Shown piece by piece: positions 43,472 to 52,467 of a DNA stretch of 64,000 bases. Position numbers and translations under genes: made by a program. The notes under the pieces are model-generated. The model did not search any database, was not told where the DNA came from, and worked only from the letters and a program-made list of their open reading frames with translations. Origin of the DNA: Nemertoderma westbladi (Eukaryota > Xenacoelomorpha > Nemertodermatida > Nemertodermatidae). Location of the stretch: contig JAUCBJ010003061.1 of assembly GCA_032718475.1 (NCBI GenBank), positions 1 through 64,000 on the forward strand, written 5' to 3'. How positions within the stretch are numbered: the stretch's first letter is position 1; each line of letters starts with the position of its first letter.

Positions 43472-43849
43472 ATGACGGAGTTGATAGAAGATGATCTTGG
43501 TATTAGGGAGCGATATACTCTACCTTTACAAGCATTTGTGGATAGCTTAATACGCGGTGAAGCCGATCCAACCATTACGGAGGACGATGGTCGTTATATC
43601 GAACCGCCGATGTCCCAAGAGCAACTTGCGCGTGAATTGGACTATCGAAAATTCACCACTCGCTATACGAATCGTAATGGTACGTATATGGACTTCTTAA
43701 CGACCGGCCATCCTATCGATTTACATGATACGGACGATGTAGATACAGAAAGGGAAATGGTTCTATTTAAATATCATACCCAGCGGAGTCGTAACGATAA
43801 ACCGAGAATGGAACGCGAGAATTCTATTCGAAAACAACTCGAAAGATAG
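43472..43849 (+). CDS. Accessory ORF 1 of the giant element, 125 aa, unknown
   Basis: Starts with a true ATG and is open for 125 codons. It is rich in Asp, Glu and Arg (MTELIEDDLGIRERYTLPLQ; ends in a basic REN-S-IRKQLER tail). No signal peptide, membrane segment or zinc motif. I do not recognise it. It lies after pol and before the larger accessory ORF, on the same strand, so it may come from a subgenomic or spliced transcript. Its charge pattern looks like a soluble protein. Confidence 0.55.
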   Translation: MTELIEDDLGIRERYTLPLQAFVDSLIRGEADPTITEDDGRYIEPPMSQEQLARELDYRKFTTRYTNRNGTYMDFLTTGHPIDLHDTDDVDTEREMVLFKYHTQRSRNDKPRMERENSIRKQLER

Positions 43850-43965
43850 AACGTGGAAGAAAGCTTGTAAAGACAAATAGAGGAGAACACTGGAGAAGAG
43901 ACATGGGTTAATGTCCAGGGTCCATGATGTGAATAGTTTTTCCCCGGGGCACGGGTGCTCGCGGG

Positions 43966-43985
43966 CAGTCTCCTTCGGGAGGCTG
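43966..43985 (+). other. Stable hairpin with UUCG tetraloop
   Basis: CAGTCTCC-TTCG-GGAGGCTG: an 8-bp stem with one G-U pair closed by the extra-stable C(UUCG)G loop. GC-rich self-complementary bases (CCCCGGGG) lie just upstream at about 43942. It sits between the two accessory ORFs and could be a functional RNA structure. Confidence 0.55.
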
Positions 43986-44742
43986 TAATTTCTCTTCCTT
44001 CATCGTTTTCCTGTAATTATTGTGATCAGTGTCACAATTAAAGGGCAAGAATGAATGATGATGTGACGGAAACATGTCCATTGTGGTATCTTATGGATAC
44101 TACCATATATCCTCCCTCCTCTTTACTCCCTTTATCCCTCTATACATCGCTATCGAAAATACAGCATACTTCGTCCCACCTTCTCTTCCCAATGTGCTCG
44201 GAGCTTTGGGAGACGATCGACCAATCATTGCCATATCGTGGTATGGATCATACCGCCTCCTAATAAATCCCCCCACCCCTTACTGTTTATTTGTATGCTC
44301 ATATTGGTGTCCGCACCTCTCGTCCATGTCACATTCCACATTCTGTTGATATTTATGATATCAACTTCCACCCTCGCGTTGTTGATTAGAAAATCAACCA
44401 CCAATAATTTCCTTAAGTCCGCAACCGTGATACAAACAAGGACTGAAAGGACACGAGGATAGTTTGTGAACAACTGGTACCATTATGTGTCATAAATCTG
44501 GTTGTTCACCTCCCTCAATGATTGGAGAAATAAATCTTATGTAGAACAACTGAGACAAACATATCCTTGAACTGGTGTTTACCTCCTCGCTAGGGATAAA
44601 TTCATTTAGAGATAGTCTTCGAACGATTGAATCCTCCTACTGAGATCGTATTTCTGAATATTTCTGAATACGACATAGGCCTTCCCCTGCTCTCTACCAC
44701 TACCATCAATGGCGGAAAACATATTAGTCATCCTACAGGAAC
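43986..44742 (+). other. Spacer before accessory ORF 2, with hydrophobic reading frames
   Basis: Two overlapping short frames (44074-44349 and 44238-44462) encode hydrophobic stretches such as LLFTPFIPLYIAI and LLFICMLILVSAPLVHV. Each could be a small membrane protein, or pieces of one broken by a frame change, but T/C-rich DNA gives hydrophobic residues by chance. I leave it as unsupported. Confidence 0.35.
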
Positions 44743-46074
44743 ATGGAGAACATTCCATACCCTTTTGTCGATACTCAGCTGATTGCTCCCTGGGCAGAAG
44801 GTCGAGGTTTCTTCCGCACCATGTATGCTAATACGTCTAGCAACATTACAAAGGTGCAACGAACTTCCATCGGACATCTTGCCTTTCAGGAATACGGATG
44901 GAATTTCAAAGTCGGAAATCCCATTAACTATCAACAAGTATACGGAGACCATTATTCTCGATTATACTTTGATGGACCATTGACCGCACCTGGCGCCGTG
45001 TATAGCTTCATGAGTGTTCCACTCCGTCCCTCCTTAGCTATATACACGATCTTTGAAAACACCGCACTTGCCGGTTGGCTAGCCGATGTGTGCAGTCGTA
45101 CTATACGCGCCCATCCATTAATACTTGGGACCAAACTCGCTAAGCTAGATGAACATAATAAATTCATCCGTTTCGAATGTTTCCGGCGATTTTTAACCCC
45201 GTTTCGCAACGTGGATAGCCAATTTAAAGACCGCGCTTTGACCAAACTCAGCCTAAGAAACTCAGCTGCAGAGAAGTTGGATAGCGCTGGATTCGCCATT
45301 TTCCAAGAGATTTGTATATCGAACTTACACTCCTCTGTTATACAAAGACCTCGAATCCCCACAGGTTATTCTGTCGTGGAAATTCAGACAATAGGTCCAC
45401 CTGAAGAGACAGACACGCCCACTTCAGCTATGCACTTGGAAGACGAACCAATATGTCTAGAATCTGAAGAGATTCAGCCTATCGCGCCCCGGACCAGCGA
45501 CAACGATTACATCATAGAATGGTATCAAGGTCCACAGTGTCTCACTGCGTACGATTATCGACATGCCAACTATGTTTCTAGGCAACGTTGTCGGTTATGC
45601 GCATCGAGAGACCACGATACGCCCATGGACACCAACGTCCGCTGTTCCTATTTCCAAGAACAACCGACTATGGAAATTTATTGCGCATATTGCAGACTCA
45701 ATAACTTGCATATCTTTGCGGTTTGCCCTCAATTTATGACTCAATGTCACCATTGTCAACTAAAGGGACATGCCAGTTTCGATTGCCCTTTTAATCACGA
45801 TTTGGAAAGAGTAGATGAAATGATCACACTACGTTACATCAGAGCTTGGGAAGCGAACGCTGATTTACATTGTGATTCGCGCCATCGCTATTATCCCGGA
45901 CGCGCTTACGAAGGAGTTTATGCGTTCCATCCTTATCTATTCGCTTCAGTTGAACAGAAATCACGCATATCAAGTTACGAGCTACTGAACGCGTCAGAGA
46001 ATGTATTTCAACCAAATTCGTACGCAAATTTCTCAGGAGTGTTAATCCTAGCGAACTTCATTCCTATAACTTAA
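44743..46074 (+). CDS. Accessory ORF 2 of the giant element, 443 aa with cysteine/histidine motifs
   Basis: True ATG and 443 open codons. The N-terminal about 210 residues form a compact-looking domain I do not recognise (begins MENIPYPFVDTQLIAPWAEG). At residues about 283-350 there is a cysteine/histidine region: CRLCASRDHD, then CAYCRLNNLHIFAVC, then CHHCQLKGHASFDC (residue 335), a standard C-x2-C-x4-H-x4-C zinc knuckle. No signal peptide or membrane helix, so it is not an envelope protein. The knuckle suggests nucleic acid binding, perhaps a second Gag-like protein. Reading can continue in another frame from about 45954 into 46517, giving a basic tail. Confidence 0.7.
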   Translation: MENIPYPFVDTQLIAPWAEGRGFFRTMYANTSSNITKVQRTSIGHLAFQEYGWNFKVGNPINYQQVYGDHYSRLYFDGPLTAPGAVYSFMSVPLRPSLAIYTIFENTALAGWLADVCSRTIRAHPLILGTKLAKLDEHNKFIRFECFRRFLTPFRNVDSQFKDRALTKLSLRNSAAEKLDSAGFAIFQEICISNLHSSVIQRPRIPTGYSVVEIQTIGPPEETDTPTSAMHLEDEPICLESEEIQPIAPRTSDNDYIIEWYQGPQCLTAYDYRHANYVSRQRCRLCASRDHDTPMDTNVRCSYFQEQPTMEIYCAYCRLNNLHIFAVCPQFMTQCHHCQLKGHASFDCPFNHDLERVDEMITLRYIRAWEANADLHCDSRHRYYPGRAYEGVYAFHPYLFASVEQKSRISSYELLNASENVFQPNSYANFSGVLILANFIPIT

Positions 46075-46517
46075 TCAATTATATCCGTCAGGATCTGGAC
46101 TATGGAGACTTGTTTGTTAACTCACACCCCGAGTTACAGGAAGTATATCGACGGCCTTACGAATACCGAGCCCGCGAACGCGAGTTGGAAAGGACCATTA
46201 AACCCCGGAGGTTTCTAACTGCTTATGGTCCACCCACGGCCCTCGTTCAGACCACTCGTAAAGGACCCGTAAGAGCGGCTGTCTTGAAACGAGCTCTCAA
46301 AGCCGTTAGACCCCTCTCCCCGGACGTTGATGTCAATCAACCCGGTACTTCGACTGGCGGATATACAGACCATAATCCTACACCCTCTGATGCAATCATA
46401 TTGCACCCTTCACCCAGGAGTTATAGCCCTCCTTGTAAAGTGGCTCGCCCCAAAGAGAAAAGGACTCTGGCTAGCTTTAAAAAACTGCGTAAACGCCGTC
46501 CGCGCAAGAGGGACTGA
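45954..46517 (+). CDS. Accessory ORF 3 / C-terminal extension of ORF 2
   Basis: Open frame from just after a TGA near 45951 to 46517. It overlaps ORF 2 by about 120 bases in another frame. Its text (FVRKFLRSVNPSELHSYNLI, then EVYRRPYEYRARERELER) looks coding and ends in a strongly basic tail (KKLRKRRPRKRD). The first in-frame ATG-type start is at 46110 and would give 135 aa. Either a frame break split one protein of roughly 590 aa, or frameshifting produces it. The basic tail could bind RNA or act as a nuclear signal. Confidence 0.55.
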   Translation, partial: TEITHIKLRATERVRECISTKFVRKFLRSVNPSELHSYNLINYIRQDLDYGDLFVNSHPELQEVYRRPYEYRARERELERTIKPRRFLTAYGPPTALVQTTRKGPVRAAVLKRALKAVRPLSPDVDVNQPGTSTGGYTDHNPTPSDAIILHPSPRSYSPPCKVARPKEKRTLASFKKLRKRRPRKRD

Positions 46518-46580
46518 CTGTTTAGAGTATTTACGTATATTAGAAACTGTGATTTTGTATATTTTATAGACTCAAATCCC

Positions 46581-46595
46581 ATTTTCTGGGAGCGG
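46581..46595 (+). promoter_or_regulatory. Likely polypurine tract of the giant element
   Basis: ATTTTCTGGGAGCGG abuts the 3' LTR; the GGGAGCGG part is the purine run where plus-strand synthesis would start. Confidence 0.5.
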
Positions 46596-47833
46596 TGTAA
46601 AAGCTTCTGTGGGATATAACTGGCCCCTTTTGCTTCGCGATCCAGTTTCCCCCCAGGCGCTGGAATACTCTAAAAAGGTTCTCTAACTGTATATATATTC
46701 CCCTCGCCCGCAAGGTACCGTTACAGGTGTTTTAACGGACATAAAAGTCATTCTTCTATATACGTGTTTTGGCGGACATGGTAAGGCAAAAAACCTGCAA
46801 TGCACCAAATACCTTACACAGCTTAGCCTTGATGATTCATATTACGACATCTAACAGCTGGTTGCTGACATGGGAACAGCCATTGGACGCATGGTTCTTT
46901 GTTTGGCTTGAGCCAATCAGAGCGATTTTTTCTGTCGACGTGTAGATATTTGGTCGATCATACTAGGAGTGTTCAGTCTTACTGTTTTTGTGATACTGTT
47001 GTGTTCCTTCTATCTAGGCCAGGAACACCGGCTCTAGAGTCAATTCGTTTCAGACTTTAGAAGAAACATTAGTAGGCTTAAGATTATAGAGTGTATAACT
47101 GTTATCGGTCCAGTCAAACATTGTTACCATCTTAACCTACCGTCTTAATGCTATTTACTGTTGTGTTTTGGTTGAATATTATTATTTGGAGAACATTTAT
47201 AAAGAACCCAAATTTCCCAATTTTCTTGATACACTACAGGTTAGAGAGACGGGTTATATATAGCGATTGCGACTTATATTATTGTGTTTGTAGTGAATTT
47301 AATGCTATTTGATAAGCACTACATGGGTCCGTTGCTGTTCTCTTTATATATGATAAAATTCATTGATGGTCGGCAAATTAGTGAGCAGTATTGTGTGTTA
47401 CCAGTAGTGTGCATGATTGTGACTGATAACTAAGCATTTCCTAAAGAATGCGCCTCATACGTGAATCATAAGCCTTACCGACTTACCGTTGTGATTAGTA
47501 TAAGTCATATCTCTGTTTACCTAGATAGAGCGCCACGTCCTAAAGGAACTGTTAATATTTCCCGAAAGTGAATAATATTAGTCAGAAATTATTTATTAAC
47601 GATCAATCGAATAATACAATACAGTAAGCTTACACTGCAATAATAATCTAAGCCCTCAGAATCCAGTCTCCCGGGTATATCCAGCGGGTGAATGAACGCG
47701 CACTAGGCTGGCTTCTGCTAATGTTGTGTTTATTGGTATTAAATATTTGTCATCTTCTAAAGTCTATTTATAAACCAAAAGACATATAAATTTTGGCAGG
47801 TTAAACTGCTAAAGGTCTTCAAAAGCGCGTACA
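46596..47833 (+). repeat. Giant element 3' LTR
   Basis: Same length as the 5' LTR (1238 bp); I count seven substitutions. Followed by CAGCA (47834-47838), the target duplication. Confidence 0.95.
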
Positions 47834-48032
47834 CAGCATCAAGACTCCATCATTCACGTACTCAAACTACACCTCTCATTGCTGCTAATGGCTCACGCAT
47901 CTCAGCATGGGGGATGACAACAATTGCCCTCGAACTGGGCAACCAAACTTTCATCCAACGTTTCAAGATTGCTGATGTACAACAACCAATCCTTGGTGCA
48001 GATTCTTCATAGCTAATAATCTGGCCATCGAT
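47834..48032 (+). pseudogene. Ty3 protease C-terminal half
   Basis: Continues the protease after the insertion: [36 protein letters not shown]. These are the post-active-site and closing blocks of Ty3 proteases. A frame change near 48005 interrupts the expected ADFLA motif. Confidence 0.85.
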
Positions 48033-49215
48033 ATGGCCAATCGGCATTTAATTGATCTAGAGACATACGCTACAATACCGGCAGGATCAACATCAGTGAT
48101 AGGAAATATCAATGGGCTCCATAAACCCAGAGAGGATGATGTCAACCTCGCTTCCATCCTCGATGAGTTCCCTGAACTCCTAATCCCACGTTTCCATGCC
48201 TCTGCTACAAACTTACATGGTGTTGAACACCACCTCCCCACTAATGGCCCACCCATTTTCGTCCACGCGAGACGTCTTCATGCCGACCAGCTGGAGGTAG
48301 CCCAAGCTGAATTTAAGAAAATGGAAGACTTGGGAATCATCCGTTGCAGCAATTCTGCTTGGGCCACACCACTACATGTTGTACCCAAACCTGATGGTGG
48401 TTGGCGCCCATGTGGCGATTACCGACTCCTCAATGCAGTCACAAAAGATGACAAATACCCGATACCACATATCGGTGACTTCCACACCAATCTGAATGGG
48501 AAAACTATATTCTCAAAGATTGACTTGGCGAAAGGCTACCATCAAATCCCTATGACTGAAGCCGATATTTGTAAGACAGCCATTATCACCCCAGTTGGCT
48601 TGTGGGAATTTCTCATGAATGCCCTTTGGTCTGAAGAATGCAGCTCAATCGTTTCAATGGCTGATGGATACCATCCTTCGAGGGATTCCATTGTATATTC
48701 ATATATGTGGAGAACATCCTGGTAGCTAGTAGCAACCGCACTGAACATGCTTCTCACTTGAGAGAGGTTTTCTCGGCACTGTCCCGCAATGGCATGGTCA
48801 TCCAGCGCCCCAAATGTGTATTCGGTGTCAATGAGCTTACCTTCCTGGGCCATAAAGTCACTTAAACTGGCATCACCCCCCTACCTGAACGTGTTGAAGC
48901 TGTTACTAATTTCCCTGTACCCGTTGACAAACATCAGCTGCAAAGATTCTTAGGCATGATCAATTATTACCACCGGTTTATGCCCAACCTCGCTGCCCGC
49001 CTCCACCCACTTCACAACGCAACTAAAGGGAAAGGCAGACCCATTATTTGGACTGAAGCATGTCAATCATCATTCGAGGAAGCTAAATCTGCCCTTGTCA
49101 ATGCAGCTATGCTATACCATCCCAATCCTAGCTTTAAGTATTCGGTATCCGTTGATGCATCGGACATGGCAGTAGGTGGATCACTAGATCAGCTTGATAA
49201 CCATGTCAGCGCCCA
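48033..49215 (+). pseudogene. Ty3 reverse transcriptase, active site lost
   Basis: 48033-48725 holds [39 protein letters not shown] and [16 protein letters not shown] (motif A). After a frame change the motif C region reads [13 protein letters not shown], where the family has YVDD. Further frames give FLGHKVT, RFLGMINYYHRFMPNLA and FKYSVSVDASDMAVGG (RNase H start). At least three frame changes and stops, so this enzyme is dead. Confidence 0.9.
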
Positions 49216-50934
49216 TTGGCCTTCTTTTCTAAGAAGCTAACCAACGCTGAAAAGAAGTATTCTGCCTTCGGCAGGGAACTGCTTGCTGCCTACTTAGGAA
49301 TCAAACATTTCCGGAACTATATCGAAGGACGGCAATTTACATTGTTTACAGACCATAAGCCCTTAGTTGCTGCAATGACTGGCACCGCCGGTCGCACCCC
49401 CCGCCAAACTTGCCACCTTTCCTTCATTGCCGAGTTCACTACAGATGACCAACACATTAAGGGAACCTCAAATGTGGTAGCAGACACACTATCACGTGCC
49501 CCTGTTGAGTCCTATGAGCCCAACACCAGATCAGGTACAACAGAGTCAGCTATTCCAACTCCTACAATCGAATACGCACAGTTGGCTTCAGACCAGGCTA
49601 CATCCAAAGAAATCGAAGCTTATCGCACAAGCACTGCTGTCACTTCACTCAATCTCAAAGACCTTGCCTATAATGGCTACTCTATCTTATGTGACACTGC
49701 CACTGGAAAGGCCAGACCAGTCATACCTGCAAATTGGACAAAACGAATATTTGAGGCTATCCATGGCCTTTCTCACGCTGGTTACCGTCCCACAGACCGT
49801 GCAATACCGAAACGATTTGTTTGGCATGGGATGAAATCAGATATCCACAACTGGTGTCGCTCCTGTCACCCGTGTCAAGTCTCTAAGGTTAGCCAACACA
49901 TACACCCCCCCTTAGAATCCCGCCCCCCACCGAAACGGCGCTTTGGATCTCTTCATGTAGACCTTGTGGGGCCCCTTCCCATCTCTGAGAAAATGTGCTA
50001 CCTGTTTACAATAGTAGATCGCTATACCAGGTGGCCAGAAGCTATTCCAATTCCAGACTCCACAACTGAAACTTGCATTCGTGGCTTTCTACGCACATGG
50101 GTGGCACGGTTCGGTATCCCAGGGGATCTCACATCCGATAGAGGCCCACAGTTCACATCACACCTTTGGGCCGAGTTATGTCTCTTGGGAGTATCAGCCA
50201 ACAACACTACCGCATATCACCCACAAGCCAACGGTATGGTTGAACGATTTCACAGTCAACTAAAGGCGTCACTTAAGGCGCGCATGACAGGACCCAACTG
50301 GATGGACCACCTACCCATGGTTATGCTCGGCATCCGCACAGCCTGGAAGGAAGACGCAGACTGTTTTCCAGCTGATTTAGTATATGGGACTTCCCTACAC
50401 ATTCCAGGTGAATTCTTCAAGACTGATAGGAACTCAGACCTCCAACCAAGTTTCTTAAGCGGTCTACAAGATGCCATGCGCTTAGCAAAGCCTCCACCAA
50501 CTAATTACCACGGCCAACGTGCAGCATCAGTTCCAGAGAACTTAGCATCAACTGGTTTCGTTTATATACGAGTCGACAGCCACAAACACCCACTTCAGCA
50601 ACCCTACACTGGCCCCTACCGCATTCTTGGGGTCAACGCCAAGCATTACACAATAGACTGCAATGGTAAAGCTGTAAACGTATCTATAGACCGGTTAAAA
50701 ACTACATACACTGACACTGATTGTGCAAGCACGACAACCCAACGATTGGTTCCATCAACAACACAACGAGCATCACCAACATCAATGCGCACTTCTACAA
50801 CACAAGCGATGGGATCACCTCCTCTTGTTGACTACTCATTGGAACCAGAACCCGACCCCATGTCGTACATACCCCCCATGTGCCGAACCAGAAGTGGAAG
50901 ATTAAGTAAACCTCCAACTCGTTTGATCTTGTAA
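49216..50934 (+). CDS. Ty3 Pol: RNase H and integrase
   Basis: 572 codons open to TAA. RNase H: FTLFTDHKPLVAAM and GTSNVVADTLSRAP. Integrase: H-H-C-C zinc domain (HGLSHAGYRPT, CRSCHPCQVSK), core Asp in LHVDLVGPLP, Asp in LTSDRGPQFTSHLW and Glu in NGMVERFHSQLK, followed by the LGIRTAWK block and a C-terminal TGPYRIL domain. It is the rest of the Ty3 polyprotein, frame-shifted from RT near 49200. The integrase triad is intact. Confidence 0.92.
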   Translation: MAFFSKKLTNAEKKYSAFGRELLAAYLGIKHFRNYIEGRQFTLFTDHKPLVAAMTGTAGRTPRQTCHLSFIAEFTTDDQHIKGTSNVVADTLSRAPVESYEPNTRSGTTESAIPTPTIEYAQLASDQATSKEIEAYRTSTAVTSLNLKDLAYNGYSILCDTATGKARPVIPANWTKRIFEAIHGLSHAGYRPTDRAIPKRFVWHGMKSDIHNWCRSCHPCQVSKVSQHIHPPLESRPPPKRRFGSLHVDLVGPLPISEKMCYLFTIVDRYTRWPEAIPIPDSTTETCIRGFLRTWVARFGIPGDLTSDRGPQFTSHLWAELCLLGVSANNTTAYHPQANGMVERFHSQLKASLKARMTGPNWMDHLPMVMLGIRTAWKEDADCFPADLVYGTSLHIPGEFFKTDRNSDLQPSFLSGLQDAMRLAKPPPTNYHGQRAASVPENLASTGFVYIRVDSHKHPLQQPYTGPYRILGVNAKHYTIDCNGKAVNVSIDRLKTTYTDTDCASTTTQRLVPSTTQRASPTSMRTSTTQAMGSPPLVDYSLEPEPDPMSYIPPMCRTRSGRLSKPPTRLIL

Positions 50935-50994
50935 CTCGACTCACTGTTAATTATCAACTAGAACACATCAATGAACATAAACTTTCGTGCCCTC

Positions 50995-51007
50995 ACTGGG
51001 GGAGTGA
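50995..51007 (+). promoter_or_regulatory. Ty3 polypurine tract
   Basis: ACTGGGGGAGTGA directly precedes the 3' LTR. Confidence 0.75.
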
Positions 51008-51166
51008 TGTAGCGTCCACTCGATGGCTTACCTATCGTTCGGACACTTAACTCGTTTCCTTGAGTATTACGTATTCTAGAATATATAAAACTCAACAATG
51101 TTTAACAATAATAAAATAGCTCACTAGTACGTTAGTTATTTATATGTGGCATTTACATCCCCCACA
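51008..51166 (+). repeat. Ty3 3' LTR
   Basis: 159 bp, same ends as the 5' LTR. Followed by the GTAT duplication at 51167-51170. Confidence 0.93.
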
Positions 51167-51170
51167 GTAT

Positions 51171-52467
51171 TAACAAGATAATGTAGAATAAAAAAAAATT
51201 GGTTTGGACGAATTGCGAATTTGTTATGGGTTCACCCCCTTTTTCGGCTAGATTGACTCGCCTATAGAACCTTCCACAACATTCCATGAGCTCGCATTGG
51301 CCCAATAAATTATTTAACACATATCATTGGACCAGCTAATCAGTTCTATTTGTTGTACTCACGCTATTTGTTTAGCTAATTTTAACGAAATCGAAATAAT
51401 ACAAATTTACCCAATGAGATTTGAATCCTTGACCTAATATACGCACGACCTATGCGCTAACCTACCGGGCTATTGGACCAGGTGATGTAAGTGTGCCAAA
51501 ATATATTAGATATGGTAAATATACAGTTTTTAAACTAAATCGTAGAATCAAAGGAAATGTATCGAAATTTTACGTAAGACTAATGTACAAATAGCTATCT
51601 AAAGTGAGATATTTCCACAATTGGGTTTCTTTGGGAATTATGAAAGGATTAAGGATTTCATATTATTTCATCAACTATCCATTGTTTTATTAATATATTA
51701 TTAAGTTATGCACAGTTTACTGCTACTCAACATAGTAAAATGGAAACAAAATATGGTATAATTGAGTTTTAAAAAATCTCAGAAAAATATTGATAAAATA
51801 AATGGCTAATGTTCTAAAACAAATGTTCCAGAACATTATATTATTTTTTATTATATTTTTATTTTATTTATATTCTAGAATAGTATATGTGGTCTCCTAC
51901 ACCTTGGTCATCCCAGTCCCCTAGGTGTAGAATACCACAGTATATATTATTTTTATTTTTATTTTGTTCTATAATTCTACAATGTTGCCATGGTAACAAT
52001 GATTTATCTTTTAAAAATGTAGTGCGATTCGGGCTAGAATATAATCATAATGCTGACTATTTCATCATAGACACTTTTCTTAAAGTTGTTTGGCTAGTGA
52101 AAAACGCGAGCCATCACCGCACGGTTATCAAAAGGTGGGGGGGGGGGGGGGGGGTGTCCAATAGAAGACAATTAGAGAAAAAAATGACCAAAGAAAATGG
52201 CGGTGACTAAGTTTGCTTCAGTCGAATATATTCTCAAGATGGATTAATGATTTGTCACATCCATGCAGGAGATAACTTCCAATAAACTTTTATCAGATTT
52301 AAATGTATAAATTATACTGTTAATAAATTTCACTTATATTCGATATATTTATGTTACCTCCCTCGCTGCGCTGCGCTGCGGTACATAAATAAACTCGGGT
52401 CATAACGCTGCAAAGTGCTACTTTGCAGACAATGAGGTAAATAGTTATTACCTTCTTTCCGTTTATA
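51171..52467. other. Noncoding stretch with repeat fragments
   Basis: 51240-51490 is another copy of the foldback-arm end (AACCTTCCACAACATTCCATG and following). 51780-51900 is AT-rich with TTCTAGAA. 52137-52154 is an 18-base G tract. 52352-52442 contains a copy of the palindromic MITE-like arm (CTGCAAAGTGCTACTTTGCAG). The frame 51887-52210 crosses the G tract and is not credible. Confidence 0.6.
51410..51477 (-). other. tRNA-like segment
   Basis: On the minus strand a box-A-like TAGGTTAGCGCATAGG is followed by a box-B-like GGATTCAAATCTC. The outer bases CCAAT and ATTGG can pair as an acceptor stem. It is related to the segments at 140-212 and 4543-4617. Confidence 0.5.

Larger units (their letters stand above)
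28207..47833 (+). mobile_element. Giant 19.6-kb BEL/Pao-related LTR element with extra ORFs
   Basis: Two 1238-bp LTRs with TG...CA ends and seven visible differences are flanked by a 5-bp CAGCA duplication. Contents: 3.1-kb leader with tandem repeats and a hAT MITE; gag-pol (32519-41850) with BEL-type Gag, zinc knuckles, protease, RT, RNase H and integrase; then 4.7 kb with ORFs of 125 and 443 codons and a basic ORF before the 3' LTR. Ordinary BEL elements are about 5-9 kb. Despite the young LTRs, pol has a deletion/frameshift, two stops and a 1.2-kb insertion, so this copy was probably moved by proteins from another copy or decayed just after insertion. Confidence 0.92.
27018..51166 (+). mobile_element. 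Ty3 (CsRn1-type) LTR retrotransposon, split by the giant element
   Basis: Short LTRs (27018-27173 and 51008-51166) are flanked by GTAT duplications (27014-27017 and 51167-51170). Without the 19.6-kb insertion (28207-47838) the element is about 4.5 kb. Order is gag, protease, RT, RNase H, integrase. The primer site close to the tRNA-Trp end and a Gag cysteine/histidine motif of CHCC style fit the CsRn1 clade. LTRs differ by about five substitutions plus a 3-bp indel, so it is older than its insertion. Several frame changes and a lost RT active site make it dead. Confidence 0.93.

Noticed and set aside
44074-44462. Possible small membrane (env-like) protein before accessory ORF 2
   Set aside because: Hydrophobic stretches come from T/C-rich DNA in two overlapping frames; no signal peptide, cysteine pattern or single convincing frame.
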